64,000 nt of DNA from Parvimonas micra (GCF_021300775.1 NZ_JAJTJP010000003.1:310001-374000); one strand, 5' to 3'; counted from the first letter of the stretch, positions 16,843 through 27,003 are shown. The notes: generated from the sequence alone by a model not told the origin. Program-made: numbers and translations.

Positions 16843-18157
16843 TGAAAAGCTCCTTATCTATATTAGTTTCAAGGTCGATAAATCTTGTACACTCTTTGAT
16901 AAAGTTTAGTTCAACGCTTCCTGTTTCACCATTTCTATGCTTTGCAATAATCAATTCAATTTGATTTTTCACTTCAGCTTCTTCATTTTGATAATCTTCT
17001 CTGAAAAGTAATATTACAACGTCAGCATCTTGTTCGATAGCTCCCGATTCTCTAAGGTCACTTAGTCTTGGCTTTCTGCCACTCTTTTCACTATCACGAG
17101 ATAACTGACTTAATGCTAAAATAGGAACATCCAACTCTTTTGCTAGAGCCTTTAAATTTCTTGAAATAGTTGAAATTTCTTGTTGTCTATTTTCATTTCT
17201 TCCTTCAGAAGTCATAAGTTGCAAGTAGTCTATCATTATAAAGTCAAGACCACCATCAGCTTTAAGTCTTCTACATTTACTTCTAAGCTCAGTTATAGAA
17301 ATCCCTGCTGTATCATCAATATAAATAGATTTTTCAGCTATAATAGAACTCGCTTGAAAAATATCTTCCCATTCATCTATATCTCCACTTATCAAATTTT
17401 TTAAATTTATAAGCGAAAGAGAACTCAACATTCTTTGTGCTAATTGAGCTTTACTCATTTCCAAAGAGAAAATAGCAACTCTATGATCGTTTCTTGCTGC
17501 ATTTAAGGCAATATTTACAGCTAAAGCAGTTTTCCCTACAGATGGTCTTGCAGCAAGTAAAATCAAATCTTTTCTTTGCATTCCGAGTAATATCCTATCT
17601 AAGTCTCTAAAACCTGTAGGAATACCTGTTAATGAACCTTTGTTTTTACTTCTTTCATCAAGTGTATTTATAAGTTCTTCAAGTGTATCTTTAACATGAG
17701 TCAGTCCAGATCTATTTTCATTTTGAGATAAATCAAAAATTTGTTCTTCAATAGATTTTAAAACATCTCCATAGTCCTCATTTTTATATGCTCTATTCTT
17801 AATATTATCAATTATAAAAAGTAAATTTCTAGTATCTGACTTATCCTTAACAATTTTACAATAGCTTTCAATATTTGATGAAAAAGCTACTGTATTAACA
17901 ATTTCAACAACTCCTCCAATACCATTATTTGATTCAGTATCAAAGCCCATTTGTTCCATTTTATTTACTACTGTTAAAGGATCTACACTATTATTCTCTC
18001 TTGATAATTCCAAGATTGCACTAAATATATCTTTATGCCAACCTAAATAGAAATCTTTTCTCTTTAATTTTTCAAAAACAAATTCTCTTTTAGTTTGATC
18101 TGTAATCATTATCGACAAGACGCATTTTTCAGCTTCTAAGTCGTAAATATCATGCAT
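16835..18157 (-). CDS. dnaC: Replicative DNA helicase (DnaB family)
   Basis: 440 residues. The N-terminal domain (1-100) begins with DLEAEKCVLSIMI. The RecA-like C-terminal domain has Walker A AARPSVGKTALAVN, FSLEMSK, FIMIDYLQLM (Walker B) and RESGAIEQDADVVILLFRE. No intein is present. It unwinds DNA at the replication fork as a hexamer. It lies three bases after rplI, as in other Firmicutes. Confidence 0.96.
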   Translation of the reverse strand: MHDIYDLEAEKCVLSIMITDQTKREFVFEKLKRKDFYLGWHKDIFSAILELSRENNSVDPLTVVNKMEQMGFDTESNNGIGGVVEIVNTVAFSSNIESYCKIVKDKSDTRNLLFIIDNIKNRAYKNEDYGDVLKSIEEQIFDLSQNENRSGLTHVKDTLEELINTLDERSKNKGSLTGIPTGFRDLDRILLGMQRKDLILLAARPSVGKTALAVNIALNAARNDHRVAIFSLEMSKAQLAQRMLSSLSLINLKNLISGDIDEWEDIFQASSIIAEKSIYIDDTAGISITELRSKCRRLKADGGLDFIMIDYLQLMTSEGRNENRQQEISTISRNLKALAKELDVPILALSQLSRDSEKSGRKPRLSDLRESGAIEQDADVVILLFREDYQNEEAEVKNQIELIIAKHRNGETGSVELNFIKECTRFIDLETNIDKELFNG

Positions 18158-18160
18158 AAA

Positions 18161-18607
18161 TTACTCCTTTTCAATAGAAACCTTAACAGATGCTAAAATT
18201 TCTGGATAAACTCTTACTGGCACTGTCAAAGTACAAAGTGATTTTATATTTTCCTTTAATTCTATTTTTCTTTTATCAATTTCAATTTTATGTTGTTTTT
18301 TCAAAGCATCACTAATGTCTTGAGAAGTTATTGAACCGAATAGTTTATCTCCATTTCCAGTTTTAGTTTTAATAACAACTTCTAAATTTTCTAAAACATC
18401 TTTTAATTCTTTTGCATTTTTTATATTTTCAGCTTCAATTCTCTTTAATTCAGCTTGTTCTTTTTCCCAAATTTCAAGATTTTCCTTAGTAGCTTCTTTT
18501 GCTAAACCATTTGGAATTAAGAAGTTTCTTGCATATCCTGTCTTAGCATTAACAAGTTCTCCCGCTTTTCCAAAGCTCTTTACATCTTTAATTAAAATTA
18601 CTTTCAT
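18161..18607 (-). CDS. rplI: 50S ribosomal protein L9
   Basis: 148 residues. The N-terminal [32 protein letters not shown] is diagnostic, followed by the long central helix (about 40-75) and the C-terminal RNA-binding domain. Its start overlaps the end of gdpP by 20 bp. Confidence 0.97.
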   Translation of the reverse strand: MKVILIKDVKSFGKAGELVNAKTGYARNFLIPNGLAKEATKENLEIWEKEQAELKRIEAENIKNAKELKDVLENLEVVIKTKTGNGDKLFGSITSQDISDALKKQHKIEIDKRKIELKENIKSLCTLTVPVRVYPEILASVKVSIEKE

Positions 18608-20585
18608 CTATATTTTCCTCCAATAAATAGTCATCAATTGCTTTTTTCAATTTTTCAATTGCTTCATCCATTGTGCAATCAAGTCTTGCACCAGCAGAAG
18701 TGTAATGTCCACCTCCACCAATTTTTTCTAATATTAATTGTACTGAGATTTTACCTAAACTTCTTCCACTAATATGGATTTGTCCTGAAACAATTGTTAA
18801 AACAAAACTACATTCTATATCTAAAACTCCAAGTAAATCATCTGCAGCTTGTGCAGCAATTAACATGGATTCATCAATTTCTTCTGGAAAAACTCCGATA
18901 CCTATATAATTTCTATATGAAATTGCATGAGATAAAACATTTGATTTTAACTTAATTGTATTGAAATTATCTTTGAAAAGATGTTTAATAGCAATACTAT
19001 CAGCTCCAAAACGTTTCAAGAATGAAGCCATTTCAAATGTTCTTACTCCTGTTTGATAGTAGAAATTCTTTGTATCAACTGTAATTCCTGCTATTAATGC
19101 CTCTGCTATCAATTTATCTAAATGAGCTTTTTCAAACATATAGTATATTATTTCTGTTACAAGCTCACAAGCAGATGATGCATATGGCTCAAGATAAGTA
19201 AGCATTGCATTTTCAACAAAATCTTTACCTATTCTATGATGATCTATTACTACAATTTTTGAAGTAACATCTAATAGATATGGCGCTTCTGTTGAAAGTT
19301 TTCTAGAATTATCAACTAGAATTACAACACTTGTATCTTTACAAATATCATAAGCTTTCTCAGGAGAAATCATCTTATTTATATATTCAGGTTCTCCAAC
19401 TCTTATCCTATCATATACATTTTTTATTGTAACTGGAACATCTTCTAAAACCATATAACAATCTTTTTTTAGCTCTTTACAGATTGCCATAACCCCAAGT
19501 CCTGCACCAAAACAGTCCATATCAGGATTTTTATGCCCCATTACAAAAACTTCTGAAGCTTCTCTAATTATAGTTTCAAGGGCTTGAGAAATAACTCTGG
19601 CTTTAACCTTATTTCTTTCAACACCTTTACTATTCTTTCCACCATAAAATTCTAAATCTTCTCCGTTTTTAAATACAATTTGTGCTCCGCCACGTCCTAA
19701 TGCCATATCAAGAGCAGTTTGAGCTTCTTTATATTTTTCAAAAGGATTAGTCCCACCAAGACCAACACCAACACTCAAAGTTGGCACTATATTTCCAGAT
19801 ATTTCTATTTTTTTCAATTTTTCAATAATTCTAAATTTATCAGCTTTAATCTTTTTTAAAATTGAATTTGACGTTATTACAATATACTTGCCAGTATCAT
19901 ATTTTCTAATAAGCGCACCATAGTTTACGAAATAACTTATAATAATTTTATCCATTTCAGCAAGTAGTATAGTTTTAAAATCATCATCTATACTACTACG
20001 AACATCTTCATAATTGTCTATATAAACCAACATAGTATTTAGAGTATCATCTTCATATTTTTCTTGAAGTTTTGAAAACTCTAAATTATCTATCAAATAG
20101 ATAACAGTGTTAACATCGCCATTATCTTTATCTTTTACAACATTATAATAAACTACAAAATTAAATTTATTAGTTACCCAATTAACTTTTCCAGAACCTG
20201 ATTTTAAGGCTTCTGAAATATCGAAATTTGAAATTTCTGAATTAATATCAATTCCAATAATATCATCTCCTGAAAAAAGTTCAGAAAATTCTGGACTATA
20301 CCATTTTACTCTGCCTTTATTATTAAGCACAGCAACAGGAAATGGCATTTTATACACCACTTCACTTGCAATATTATCAAGTGAATCTCTATACTTCTTT
20401 ACATCTTCTTCGTATTCTACATTTTTTGCCTTTACATAGTATAAAACTAAAATTAAGGTAATAAAAGTTAGTAAAAAAGATATTAAACCAAAAACAAATT
20501 GAAAATAAAGTACAAATGCCGAAATTAAAAACATAAACAAAAATACAATATAAAAATCTGAAAATTTAATTATTTTCTTTCCCAT
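18588..20585 (-). CDS. gdpP: Cyclic-di-AMP phosphodiesterase GdpP (YybT)
   Basis: 665 residues. Two N-terminal membrane helices (about 10-50), a PAS-like domain (75-170), a degenerate GGDEF domain (170-310) and a DHH/DHHA1 phosphodiesterase module (340-655). Catalytic metal motifs are [24 protein letters not shown] and the DHHA1 [10 protein letters not shown]. It hydrolyses c-di-AMP, which controls K+ uptake, osmotic balance and beta-lactam tolerance. The order yybS-gdpP-rplI-dnaC is conserved in Firmicutes. Confidence 0.95.
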   Translation of the reverse strand: MGKKIIKFSDFYIVFLFMFLISAFVLYFQFVFGLISFLLTFITLILVLYYVKAKNVEYEEDVKKYRDSLDNIASEVVYKMPFPVAVLNNKGRVKWYSPEFSELFSGDDIIGIDINSEISNFDISEALKSGSGKVNWVTNKFNFVVYYNVVKDKDNGDVNTVIYLIDNLEFSKLQEKYEDDTLNTMLVYIDNYEDVRSSIDDDFKTILLAEMDKIIISYFVNYGALIRKYDTGKYIVITSNSILKKIKADKFRIIEKLKKIEISGNIVPTLSVGVGLGGTNPFEKYKEAQTALDMALGRGGAQIVFKNGEDLEFYGGKNSKGVERNKVKARVISQALETIIREASEVFVMGHKNPDMDCFGAGLGVMAICKELKKDCYMVLEDVPVTIKNVYDRIRVGEPEYINKMISPEKAYDICKDTSVVILVDNSRKLSTEAPYLLDVTSKIVVIDHHRIGKDFVENAMLTYLEPYASSACELVTEIIYYMFEKAHLDKLIAEALIAGITVDTKNFYYQTGVRTFEMASFLKRFGADSIAIKHLFKDNFNTIKLKSNVLSHAISYRNYIGIGVFPEEIDESMLIAAQAADDLLGVLDIECSFVLTIVSGQIHISGRSLGKISVQLILEKIGGGGHYTSAGARLDCTMDEAIEKLKKAIDDYLLEENIDESNFN

Positions 20586-21427
20586 TTCACACCTCTCCTA
20601 ATAGTACACACAATACCGTATATAAAATATAATAAATATAAGAAAGTAAAAAATATTGAAATAAAAGTAATTAGATTTGACAAAAAAGTACTATTTCTAG
20701 ACTTCAAAAATGTATTAAATTTTATAAAGCCTTGAATTACCATAATTTCAACAAACATCATCATTATATTATATATAGTCAAAAAAACTTGATATTTTCC
20801 TTCAAAATCAAAGATGCTTGCAATAAAAATCACTATTGAAATAATTGTAATAAATGTTAGATATTTAGAACTATATGCTACAACATAATCATCTGAATCT
20901 CTATTTAATTTGTAAATCTTTTTTGATAAAAATGAATACCCTAATGCACAAAAAACATATGACATTCCAAATGAAATTGCAGGGTAAATTTTCTTCATTG
21001 CTTCAACAAAAGATTCTACACTGCCTATATTTAAAACTTCTTTGTAGGATTTAAAATTTTCTAAAAATTCTCCCAAATATTTTACAAAAGTTTCGTATGA
21101 ATTAGCATTTAATTCTAAAAGTATAAAATCACTTACTAGAAGCATTGCCATAGCAACCGCACTTCCAAGCATAATTTTATATCCATCTACACCATTATCA
21201 AGTCCTTTAATCATAATAAAAGAAATAATTACGGGAATGAATGCGGTAAAACTTCCTAAAATCATTAAAGCAAAAATCGAATACATTCCAACTGATAGAA
21301 GGTATATTCTAAAATTTGATTTTTTATACAAAATTACCATTGGTACAAAACTTAATAAATTTATAATAGGAAATATTACCATTACCATACTTAAAAAATA
21401 ATATATTACAAATTTTCTATCTTCCAT
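20570..21427 (-). CDS. YybS-like (DUF2232) integral membrane protein
   Basis: 285 residues with seven to eight membrane helices. The call rests on topology, on the C-terminal arrangement and on its place just upstream of gdpP (16-bp overlap), where Firmicutes carry yybS. It is the first gene of the ten-gene run, so the operon promoter should lie in 21430-21560. Molecular function is not known. Confidence 0.75.
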   Translation of the reverse strand: MEDRKFVIYYFLSMVMVIFPIINLLSFVPMVILYKKSNFRIYLLSVGMYSIFALMILGSFTAFIPVIISFIMIKGLDNGVDGYKIMLGSAVAMAMLLVSDFILLELNANSYETFVKYLGEFLENFKSYKEVLNIGSVESFVEAMKKIYPAISFGMSYVFCALGYSFLSKKIYKLNRDSDDYVVAYSSKYLTFITIISIVIFIASIFDFEGKYQVFLTIYNIMMMFVEIMVIQGFIKFNTFLKSRNSTFLSNLITFISIFFTFLYLLYFIYGIVCTIRRGVKWERK

Positions 21428-21601
21428 ACTAAACCTCTATTTCTACTATATCTTTAAATGAATTTCTATTCATTAATTATCTTACAAATAATACTGTTTT
21501 TAATAAACAATATAACCTTTTTACAAATGCATAAAGTTACTAATATTATACCATATTTGAAGTTATAAATAAATGAGTTGTAAATTTAATTTTAATAAAG
21601 A

Positions 21602-21632
21602 AAAACAGCAAATCAATTTGAATTGCTGTTTT
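21602..21632 (-). terminator. Terminator after the nitrilase-family gene
   Basis: Stem AAAACAGCAA/TTGCTGTTTT with A and T runs on the two sides. It follows the stop codon at 21638 directly. Confidence 0.8.
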
Positions 21633-21637
21633 AACAT

Positions 21638-22354
21638 TTAAAAAATTTCAACAAATAAAATATCTTCTTTATTTAATTCTAAACTCTTTTCGATTTTTCC
21701 ATTTTTAAAATAATATGCCCCACCAACGCTTATCGGCTCGTCTTTTGTTACTGAATTTACTAAAAGTACATTTTCCGATGCTAATTTGGATTGATTAGCA
21801 TAATCATATTGTTCAGTATTTTCCCATTCATCCTTTGTAAAATTACAATAAACAGGCCAAAGTAAAATTCCATTTGTTTCAAACTTTTCAGGGCAAATCC
21901 ACATATCGCCACATAGTGCTATTTTAAATTCTCTGTTTTTGTAAATAAATGTATCTGAAATATCTCCTTCACAATAATGTTCATCTGTAATTGAATATTC
22001 TTTCCAATTTTTTGTAATTCTTCTATAATTATGAATTATTTTCCCTTTTTCAATCACTACAAAAGAAGAAAAAATCTTTTCTTTTTCTCTTTCAATATAA
22101 CCAATACCTAGATCAATTTTATGTTTTTCACTAAGATTTTTTAATTTTTCCATTACTACAGAATCCTGTGTAATTGCAATGTCCTTGTCTATTTCATAAT
22201 TCCAAGAAAGAGAGTCGAAGCCTTGTAAAAAAGTTTCTCCAAAACAAAGTAAATCTGCTTTTTCATTAGCAGAAATAATTGCATTTTCTATTTTTTCAAT
22301 ATTATATTCAATTTTTCCATTTTTAAATTCGTAAGAAACTAAACCTATTTTCAT
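21638..22354 (-). CDS. Carbon-nitrogen hydrolase (nitrilase superfamily)
   Basis: 238 residues, one domain. The catalytic triad is visible as Glu40 (LCFGETFLQGF), Lys115 (RRITKNWKEYS) and Cys148 (ALCGDMW). These enzymes hydrolyse amides or nitriles; the usual second half of the family fold is a little shortened, so the exact substrate is open. RBS GGAGATATT precedes the ATG. The GNAT gene ends ten bases upstream. Confidence 0.85.
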   Translation of the reverse strand: MKIGLVSYEFKNGKIEYNIEKIENAIISANEKADLLCFGETFLQGFDSLSWNYEIDKDIAITQDSVVMEKLKNLSEKHKIDLGIGYIEREKEKIFSSFVVIEKGKIIHNYRRITKNWKEYSITDEHYCEGDISDTFIYKNREFKIALCGDMWICPEKFETNGILLWPVYCNFTKDEWENTEQYDYANQSKLASENVLLVNSVTKDEPISVGGAYYFKNGKIEKSLELNKEDILFVEIF

Positions 22355-22364
22355 AATATCTCCA

Positions 22365-22850
22365 TTAAAATAATTTTGACATCATATATTCGTCAACATA
22401 TTTCCCATCTACATACATTGTTTTTTTCTTTGTTCCTTCAATAGAAAATCCACTTTTTTCATAAAGTCTTAGAGCGCTCTTATTTTCACATACTACTGTC
22501 AATTCTAATCTTACAATTTTATTTTGTAATGCCCAATCATCCAGCATTTGAAATAATTTCGTTCCTAGCTTTCTATTACAGTAATTTTTTTGGATTCCAA
22601 TTACTATATAAGCAGTATGTCTTATTCTTCTAAAAACTCCTCTTTGGGCAGTTAAAAATCCTACTATTTTTTCATCATCTATAACACCTAAAACTAGATT
22701 GTTTTCATCTTTTAAATTTTTTGATATCCTTTCCTCATTCCAAACTCTTTCGTCAGGTTCAAACATCATAAAATTAGTTTCGCTGTCAATAATTTTTAAA
22801 CAACCATAAAATTCTTTAGCATCTGTATATATTAATTTTCTAATTACCAT
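22365..22850 (-). CDS. GNAT-family N-acetyltransferase
   Basis: 161 residues from ATG 22850, chosen because GGAGG lies just upstream; a longer start four codons earlier would bury that RBS. The fold shows in YIVIGIQKNYCNRKLGTKLFQMLDDWA and NKSALRLYEKSGFSIEGTKK, typical of YjgM/SpeG-like acetyltransferases. A duplicate of its first 17 codons and 5' region lies at 23952-24128. Confidence 0.85.
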   Translation of the reverse strand: MVIRKLIYTDAKEFYGCLKIIDSETNFMMFEPDERVWNEERISKNLKDENNLVLGVIDDEKIVGFLTAQRGVFRRIRHTAYIVIGIQKNYCNRKLGTKLFQMLDDWALQNKIVRLELTVVCENKSALRLYEKSGFSIEGTKKKTMYVDGKYVDEYMMSKLF

Positions 22851-22974
22851 AAATTCCTCCATTTTTAAAATTTCATTTAATATAAATATTTTATCATAAA
22901 ATTAGAGTTTACCAAAATTTATTTTTTGTAATTTTTTGCTTTTGTAGTGTAATCAAATTGCAAAGATTATACAT
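22801..22974 (+). repeat. Duplicated GNAT 5' end and divergent promoter region, copy 1
   Basis: Closely matches 23952-24128 (same order, scattered substitutions). It holds the first 17 codons of the GNAT gene, its RBS and the upstream AT-rich region with TAATCAAATTGCAAAGATTA. Confidence 0.85.
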
Positions 22975-23186
22975 TTTTCGCATTTAAAACTCGCATCTGA
23001 CTGATAGGAATTAAACACATAGAAAGACTTAAAACAACTGCTGAAATTTTTTCTTCATATAATCCTCCAATATATTTTTTGATATATCAATTTTTAATAT
23101 CATTTAAAATGATATTATATACTATTATTTTTAGTCAAATATTTTAAAAGAAATTTTTGTTCATTTTACTTTCTATTGAATAATAA

Positions 23187-23232
23187 AAAGAGTGAGTTGA
23201 AAATCAACCCACTCAACATTTGTCAAAGAACC
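23187..23232. repeat. ISL3-family-like terminal sequence, copy 1
   Basis: A hairpin GAGTGAGTTG/CAACCCACTC is followed by CAACATTTGTCAAAGAACC. The same layout recurs in the same orientation at 23897-23946, and the related CAACCCACTACAGTTGATAAAGAG lies after the ISL3-like transposase remnant near 52445. The IS-end assignment is from memory of streptococcal ISL3 elements. Confidence 0.55.
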
Positions 23233-23258
23233 AACAATATAATGCTTGCAAATAGCAG

Positions 23259-23292
23259 AAAAAACCAGCATTTTTATGAAGTTGCTGGTTTT
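23259..23292 (-). terminator. Terminator after SemiSWEET gene
   Basis: Stem AAAACCAGCA/TGCTGGTTTT with a 12-nt loop, followed by TTTTT on the minus strand. It lies 14 bp after the stop codon. Confidence 0.75.
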
Positions 23293-23305
23293 GTCTATAT
23301 AATTT

Positions 23306-23569
23306 TTATAAAGAAGTAATAAAAGTTAAACCGCCTAATATCACTCCCGCTGCATTAGGAATTATGAGAATCCAGTCTTTTTTAGGTTCTTTTGTCCAAC
23401 CATAGGTTACCCAAATTAAACAAGAAACTGCTGCGAATAGTGGTTGAAATGGTTGAGCTTTTTCTCCTTGTAAGTTAGCGATAATTTGTGGAATATATGC
23501 AACAAAGACAAGGATTCCAATAAAAGCTCCAATAGATCCGACAAATTGATTAATTTTTTGTTTAGACAT
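23306..23569 (-). CDS. SemiSWEET-family sugar transporter
   Basis: 87 residues with three membrane helices, the half-transporter size. The PQ-loop proline motif AYIPQIIANL is in helix 1, and WVTYGW plus IIPNAAGVILGG in helices 2-3 line the sugar path. Such proteins dimerise to pass mono- or disaccharides. AGGAGGTG precedes the ATG. The sequence strongly recalls streptococcal SemiSWEETs, and IS remnants lie on either side, so transfer from a streptococcus is likely (inference). Confidence 0.88.
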   Translation of the reverse strand: MSKQKINQFVGSIGAFIGILVFVAYIPQIIANLQGEKAQPFQPLFAAVSCLIWVTYGWTKEPKKDWILIIPNAAGVILGGLTFITSL

Positions 23570-23635
23570 ATAACACCTCCTAATGCTTTATTATATCAAA
23601 AGGAAAAGATACTGTCAATAATTATGTGTAAACAC

Positions 23636-23862
23636 TCAAGTAGAGTTACGGAGTGTTGATCAAATAAGCTTTCAAGTGTGTCAGAACATTGGTCAAATCC
23701 TTTATGGATTCGTTGACTTTAATTGAAATTATAATCTTCAAACAAAGTAACTAAGTAATGTTCCAAAGCCTCCTCGTTAGGAAAAAGAACCTTCTTTTTC
23801 GTTTGACGTTTGATTTCTTTGTTAAGAGACACAATAAGATTTGTCGAATAAATGCTGTGCCA
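23636..23862 (-). pseudogene. IS256-family transposase C-terminal remnant
   Basis: Minus-strand translation gives YSTNLIVSLNKEIKRQ, TKKKVLFPNEEALEHYLVTL and FEDYNFN, then a TAA, then SQRIHKGFDQCSDTLESLFD in the same frame. This is the C-terminal end of a mutator-type (IS256) transposase with one internal stop. The catalytic core is missing, so it cannot move. Confidence 0.8.
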
Positions 23863-23896
23863 ATTATATTAGTAATATAAAACTATAAAAAATCAT

Positions 23897-23946
23897 AAAA
23901 AGAGTGGGTTGAAAATCAACTCACTCCAACATTTGGCAAAGAACCT
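23897..23946. repeat. ISL3-family-like terminal sequence, copy 2
   Basis: Hairpin GAGTGGGTTG/CAACTCACTC followed by CAACATTTGGCAAAGAACC. Same orientation as copy 1. It marks the right edge of the inserted island. Confidence 0.55.
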
Positions 23947-23951
23947 AATTA

Positions 23952-24128
23952 ACAATCATAAAATTCTTTAGCATCTTTATATATTAATTTTCTAATTTCC
24001 ATAAATTTCTCTATTTTTTAAGTTTCATTTAATATAAATATTATATCCTATAACTAGAGTTTACCAAAATTTATTTTTTGTAATTTTTTTGTTTTTGTAG
24101 TATAATCAAATTACAAAGATTATACATT
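23952..24128 (+). repeat. Duplicated GNAT 5' end and promoter region, copy 2
   Basis: Direct repeat of 22801-22974. The GNAT part is a dead fragment with a decayed RBS; the promoter part serves the S9 peptidase. The two copies enclose about 1 kb of foreign DNA. Confidence 0.85.
24078..24106 (+). promoter_or_regulatory. Promoter of the S9 peptidase gene
   Basis: -35 TTGTAA (24078-24083), 17-nt spacer, -10 TATAAT (24101-24106). An inverted repeat TAATC-N10-GATTA overlaps the -10 box and start site. In copy 1 of the duplicated region the matching -10 is TGTAAT with a 16-nt spacer, so that copy is weaker. Confidence 0.65.
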
Positions 24129-24179
24129 AGAATAATTTAATTAATATAAATCTTTGTGAATTTAGTTCAAGGAGGCAAT

Positions 24180-26159
24180 ATGAAAAGTATAAAAATTGAT
24201 GAATTTAAAAACTTTAAATTTTTAGGTAATTTACATTTAAGTAAAGATGAAAAAAATCTATTCTATACTGTTTCTAATATGAATTTAGAAAAGAATTCTT
24301 ATGAACACAGAATTTACAAAATGGATTTAGAGACTAAAAAATCATTTGTTTTTACTAATGGAGCAAAAGAAAGTTCTTTTACTGAACTTTTAGATGGTTC
24401 TATTCTTTTTGCAAGTGATAGAGAAGATTCAAAAGATGATTCAGAACAAACCAAATTTTATAGAATATGTCCTTGTGGTGGAGAAGCTACATTAGACTTT
24501 ACAATTCCAGCATTAGTAAATACTATTAAGCAAATTAATGAGGATGAATTCTTAGTTTTAGCTAATTTCAACAGAACTAAGGAATTAGAAAAAATAGAAA
24601 AAGAAGCTAAAAAAGATGAAAATAAAGAAAAATTATATGATGATTCTAAGGATTATCTAGTTGCTACTGAAATTCCTTTCTGGGGAAATAATGTAGGTTT
24701 TACTAACGAAAATAGAAGCAGACTTTATCTTTTCAATAAAAAAACTTCTGAATTTATTCCATTAACTGATGATATTACTGATAATTATTGTCTTCAATTA
24801 AATGAAGATAAGACAAAAGCAGTTTTTATCGCAAACTCTTATGTTGGAAAAATGCCACTTGTAACTGAAGTTAGAATTTTAGATATTAAAACTAAGGCTG
24901 TTGAAGTTTTAGCAAAAGACTATTCTTTTGAATATGTAAATTTCATTGATTCAAAAAATATTATAACTATAGCAACAGATATGAAAGAATATGGATTAAA
25001 TGAAAATTCAAATATCTATATTATAAATATCGAAAGTAAGTCCTTTGAAAAGATAGTAAATGATAATTTTGACATGTGTATGCATAATTCTGTTGGAACT
25101 GATATTAGATTAACTGGTGGAAAAAGTATTCTTGTTAAAAATGGTTTTATGTACTTTATAAATACAGAAGTAAATAGCGCATATCTTTATAAGATTGATA
25201 AAGAAGGAAATCTTGAAAGATTAAACGAAAAATCTGGATCTATTGACTGTTTTGACGTTTCAAAAGACGGAAAAATTTATGCAATAGCTTTAAAAGATTC
25301 TAATTTACAAGATATATATGAAATAACTACAGAATCAGAAAATAGAATTTCATTCCATAACGATACATCAGATTATACTCTTTCAGAAGTTGAAGAAATT
25401 AATTTTACTAATGATGGAATTGGTTTTATCGGATATGTTATGAAACCTACAGACTATGACCCAGATAAAAAATATCCAGGTGTTCTTCATGTGCACGGAG
25501 GTCCTAAAACTGTTTTTGGAAAAGTATTCCATCACGAAATGCAATTTCTAGCAAATAATGGCTATTTTGTATTTTTCACAAATCCTAGAGGCTCTGATGG
25601 TAGAGGAAAAGAATTTGCTGATATTCGTGGAAAATATGGAGAAATTGATTTTGACGACTTAATGAAATTTACAGATGCTGTTATTAAAAAATACCCTGCA
25701 CTTGACGAAGAAAGTCTTGCAATTATGGGTGGAAGTTACGGTGGTTTTATGACTAATTGGGCAATTGGACATACAAATAGATTTAAAGCTGCTTGTTCTC
25801 AACGTTCAATAGCGAATATGACTACAGAATTCCTACTTACAGATATCGGATATTATTTCATTGATGATCAAATATCTACAACTCCATGGAATAATTATGA
25901 TAAAATGTGGTATCATTCTCCATTAAAATATGCAAATAAAGCTAAAACACCAACGCTTTTCATACATTCTGATGAAGATTATAGATGTTGGGTTCCTGAA
26001 GGTATTCAAATGTTCTCTGCATTAAAATATCATGACGTACCAGCAAGACTTGTTATGTTCAAAGGTGAAAATCATGAATTATCTAGAAGTGGAAAGCCAA
26101 TGCATAGAATACGAAGATTAAAAGAAATATTTGATTGGTTTGAAAATTATTTAAAATAA
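24180..26159 (+). CDS. S9-family prolyl oligopeptidase / acylaminoacyl peptidase
   Basis: 659 residues from ATG 24180, which has AAGGAGG six bases upstream; a GTG eight codons earlier overlaps this RBS region and is rejected. Residues 1-400 form the beta-propeller. The C-terminal alpha/beta-hydrolase has HVHGGPKT (oxyanion region), nucleophile in GGSYGGF, Asp in HSDEDYR and His in GENHELSRSG. It cleaves short peptides in the cytoplasm. No signal peptide. It stands alone as a plus-strand unit. Confidence 0.93.
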   Translation: MKSIKIDEFKNFKFLGNLHLSKDEKNLFYTVSNMNLEKNSYEHRIYKMDLETKKSFVFTNGAKESSFTELLDGSILFASDREDSKDDSEQTKFYRICPCGGEATLDFTIPALVNTIKQINEDEFLVLANFNRTKELEKIEKEAKKDENKEKLYDDSKDYLVATEIPFWGNNVGFTNENRSRLYLFNKKTSEFIPLTDDITDNYCLQLNEDKTKAVFIANSYVGKMPLVTEVRILDIKTKAVEVLAKDYSFEYVNFIDSKNIITIATDMKEYGLNENSNIYIINIESKSFEKIVNDNFDMCMHNSVGTDIRLTGGKSILVKNGFMYFINTEVNSAYLYKIDKEGNLERLNEKSGSIDCFDVSKDGKIYAIALKDSNLQDIYEITTESENRISFHNDTSDYTLSEVEEINFTNDGIGFIGYVMKPTDYDPDKKYPGVLHVHGGPKTVFGKVFHHEMQFLANNGYFVFFTNPRGSDGRGKEFADIRGKYGEIDFDDLMKFTDAVIKKYPALDEESLAIMGGSYGGFMTNWAIGHTNRFKAACSQRSIANMTTEFLLTDIGYYFIDDQISTTPWNNYDKMWYHSPLKYANKAKTPTLFIHSDEDYRCWVPEGIQMFSALKYHDVPARLVMFKGENHELSRSGKPMHRIRRLKEIFDWFENYLK

Positions 26160-26169
26160 TTTATAAATT

Positions 26170-26206
26170 AAAAAGAGGAGATTCTATTTTAAATCTCCTC
26201 TTTTTT
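26170..26206. terminator. Bidirectional terminator between convergent genes
   Basis: Stem AAAAGAGGAGATT/AATCTCCTCTTTT (26171-26183 with 26192-26204) with A and T runs on both sides. It serves the S9 peptidase gene and the HAD gene. Confidence 0.88.
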
Positions 26207-26856
26207 TAAAGTCCAATTTTTTTCAAATTTTCAACAGAAATTGTATCCATTTTATAGTCAAATTCTGTAGTTGTATCAAAATATTCCCCATTTGTTAGAG
26301 GATCATAAACTAAAACCGTTTTAATTCCCCTTTTCTTTGCAGTATTTAAAGGAGCTTGTGTATCATCAAAGAAAATAATGTCTTCAACTTCTTCATTATG
26401 CTTTTTAATCGCCCAATCATAATATCTTACATCATCTTTTAAATATCCACAATCATCACAAGTTTGAATATAGTTAAAATACTTTATAAGTCCTGTTCTT
26501 TCAAGACAATTTCTACAAAGTCCAATATTTGTAGCAGTATTTAAAGAAATCTTATATCCCTTTTCTTTTAAATAATCTAATGCTTCAATTACATTTTCTT
26601 TTGGCTCATAAATATCATCATAACCTTCTTTTACATATTTTAAATTCTTTGCATAAATTTCATCTGCTGTTAAATCAAGATTGTAATATTCTTTTATAGC
26701 AATTCCTCTAGCATAAAGTTTTTTTCCTTTAAACATCTCTTTTAATTCTTCAGTTTCTTCTAAATTCATATCTTTAAGAAAATATGAACAGCTCCCAAAC
26801 CATCCTCCAATGGAGTCAATCAATGTGCCATCCATATCGAACATTATACACTTCAT
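26206..26856 (-). CDS. HAD-family hydrolase (phosphoglycolate phosphatase-like)
   Basis: 216 residues. Motif I is FDMDGTLID (nucleophile Asp7, acid/base Asp9), motif II LNTATN and motif IV IIFFDDTQ. An alpha-helical cap lies at about 15-85. Two Cys pairs (CRNC and CDDC) in the core are not typical of the family. It likely dephosphorylates a small phospho-metabolite; substrate unknown. Confidence 0.85.
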   Translation of the reverse strand: MKCIMFDMDGTLIDSIGGWFGSCSYFLKDMNLEETEELKEMFKGKKLYARGIAIKEYYNLDLTADEIYAKNLKYVKEGYDDIYEPKENVIEALDYLKEKGYKISLNTATNIGLCRNCLERTGLIKYFNYIQTCDDCGYLKDDVRYYDWAIKKHNEEVEDIIFFDDTQAPLNTAKKRGIKTVLVYDPLTNGEYFDTTTEFDYKMDTISVENLKKIGL

Positions 26857-27003
26857 TGTCTCTCTCCTTTAAAAAATTCTAAAAATTCTTATATTTATTT
26901 TAGCATAATTTTATTAACTTCTCAAATATTGGGTAATAAATTGACTAATAAATAACCATTTTTTAATCTTAAAAATTTTTTTAACAATTTTTTAAAAAAA
27001 GTG

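Larger units (their letters stand above)
22975..23305. other. Intergenic DNA at the left edge of the inserted island
   Basis: No gene is visible. It contains an ISL3-like end at 23187-23232 and the SemiSWEET terminator at 23259-23292. The stretch 22975-23186 shows only AT-rich sequence. Confidence 0.5.

Noticed and set aside
22975-24179. CRISPR array suggested by repeated hairpins at 23187 and 23897
   Set aside because: There are only two copies about 700 bp apart with no regular spacers. They match IS ends better.
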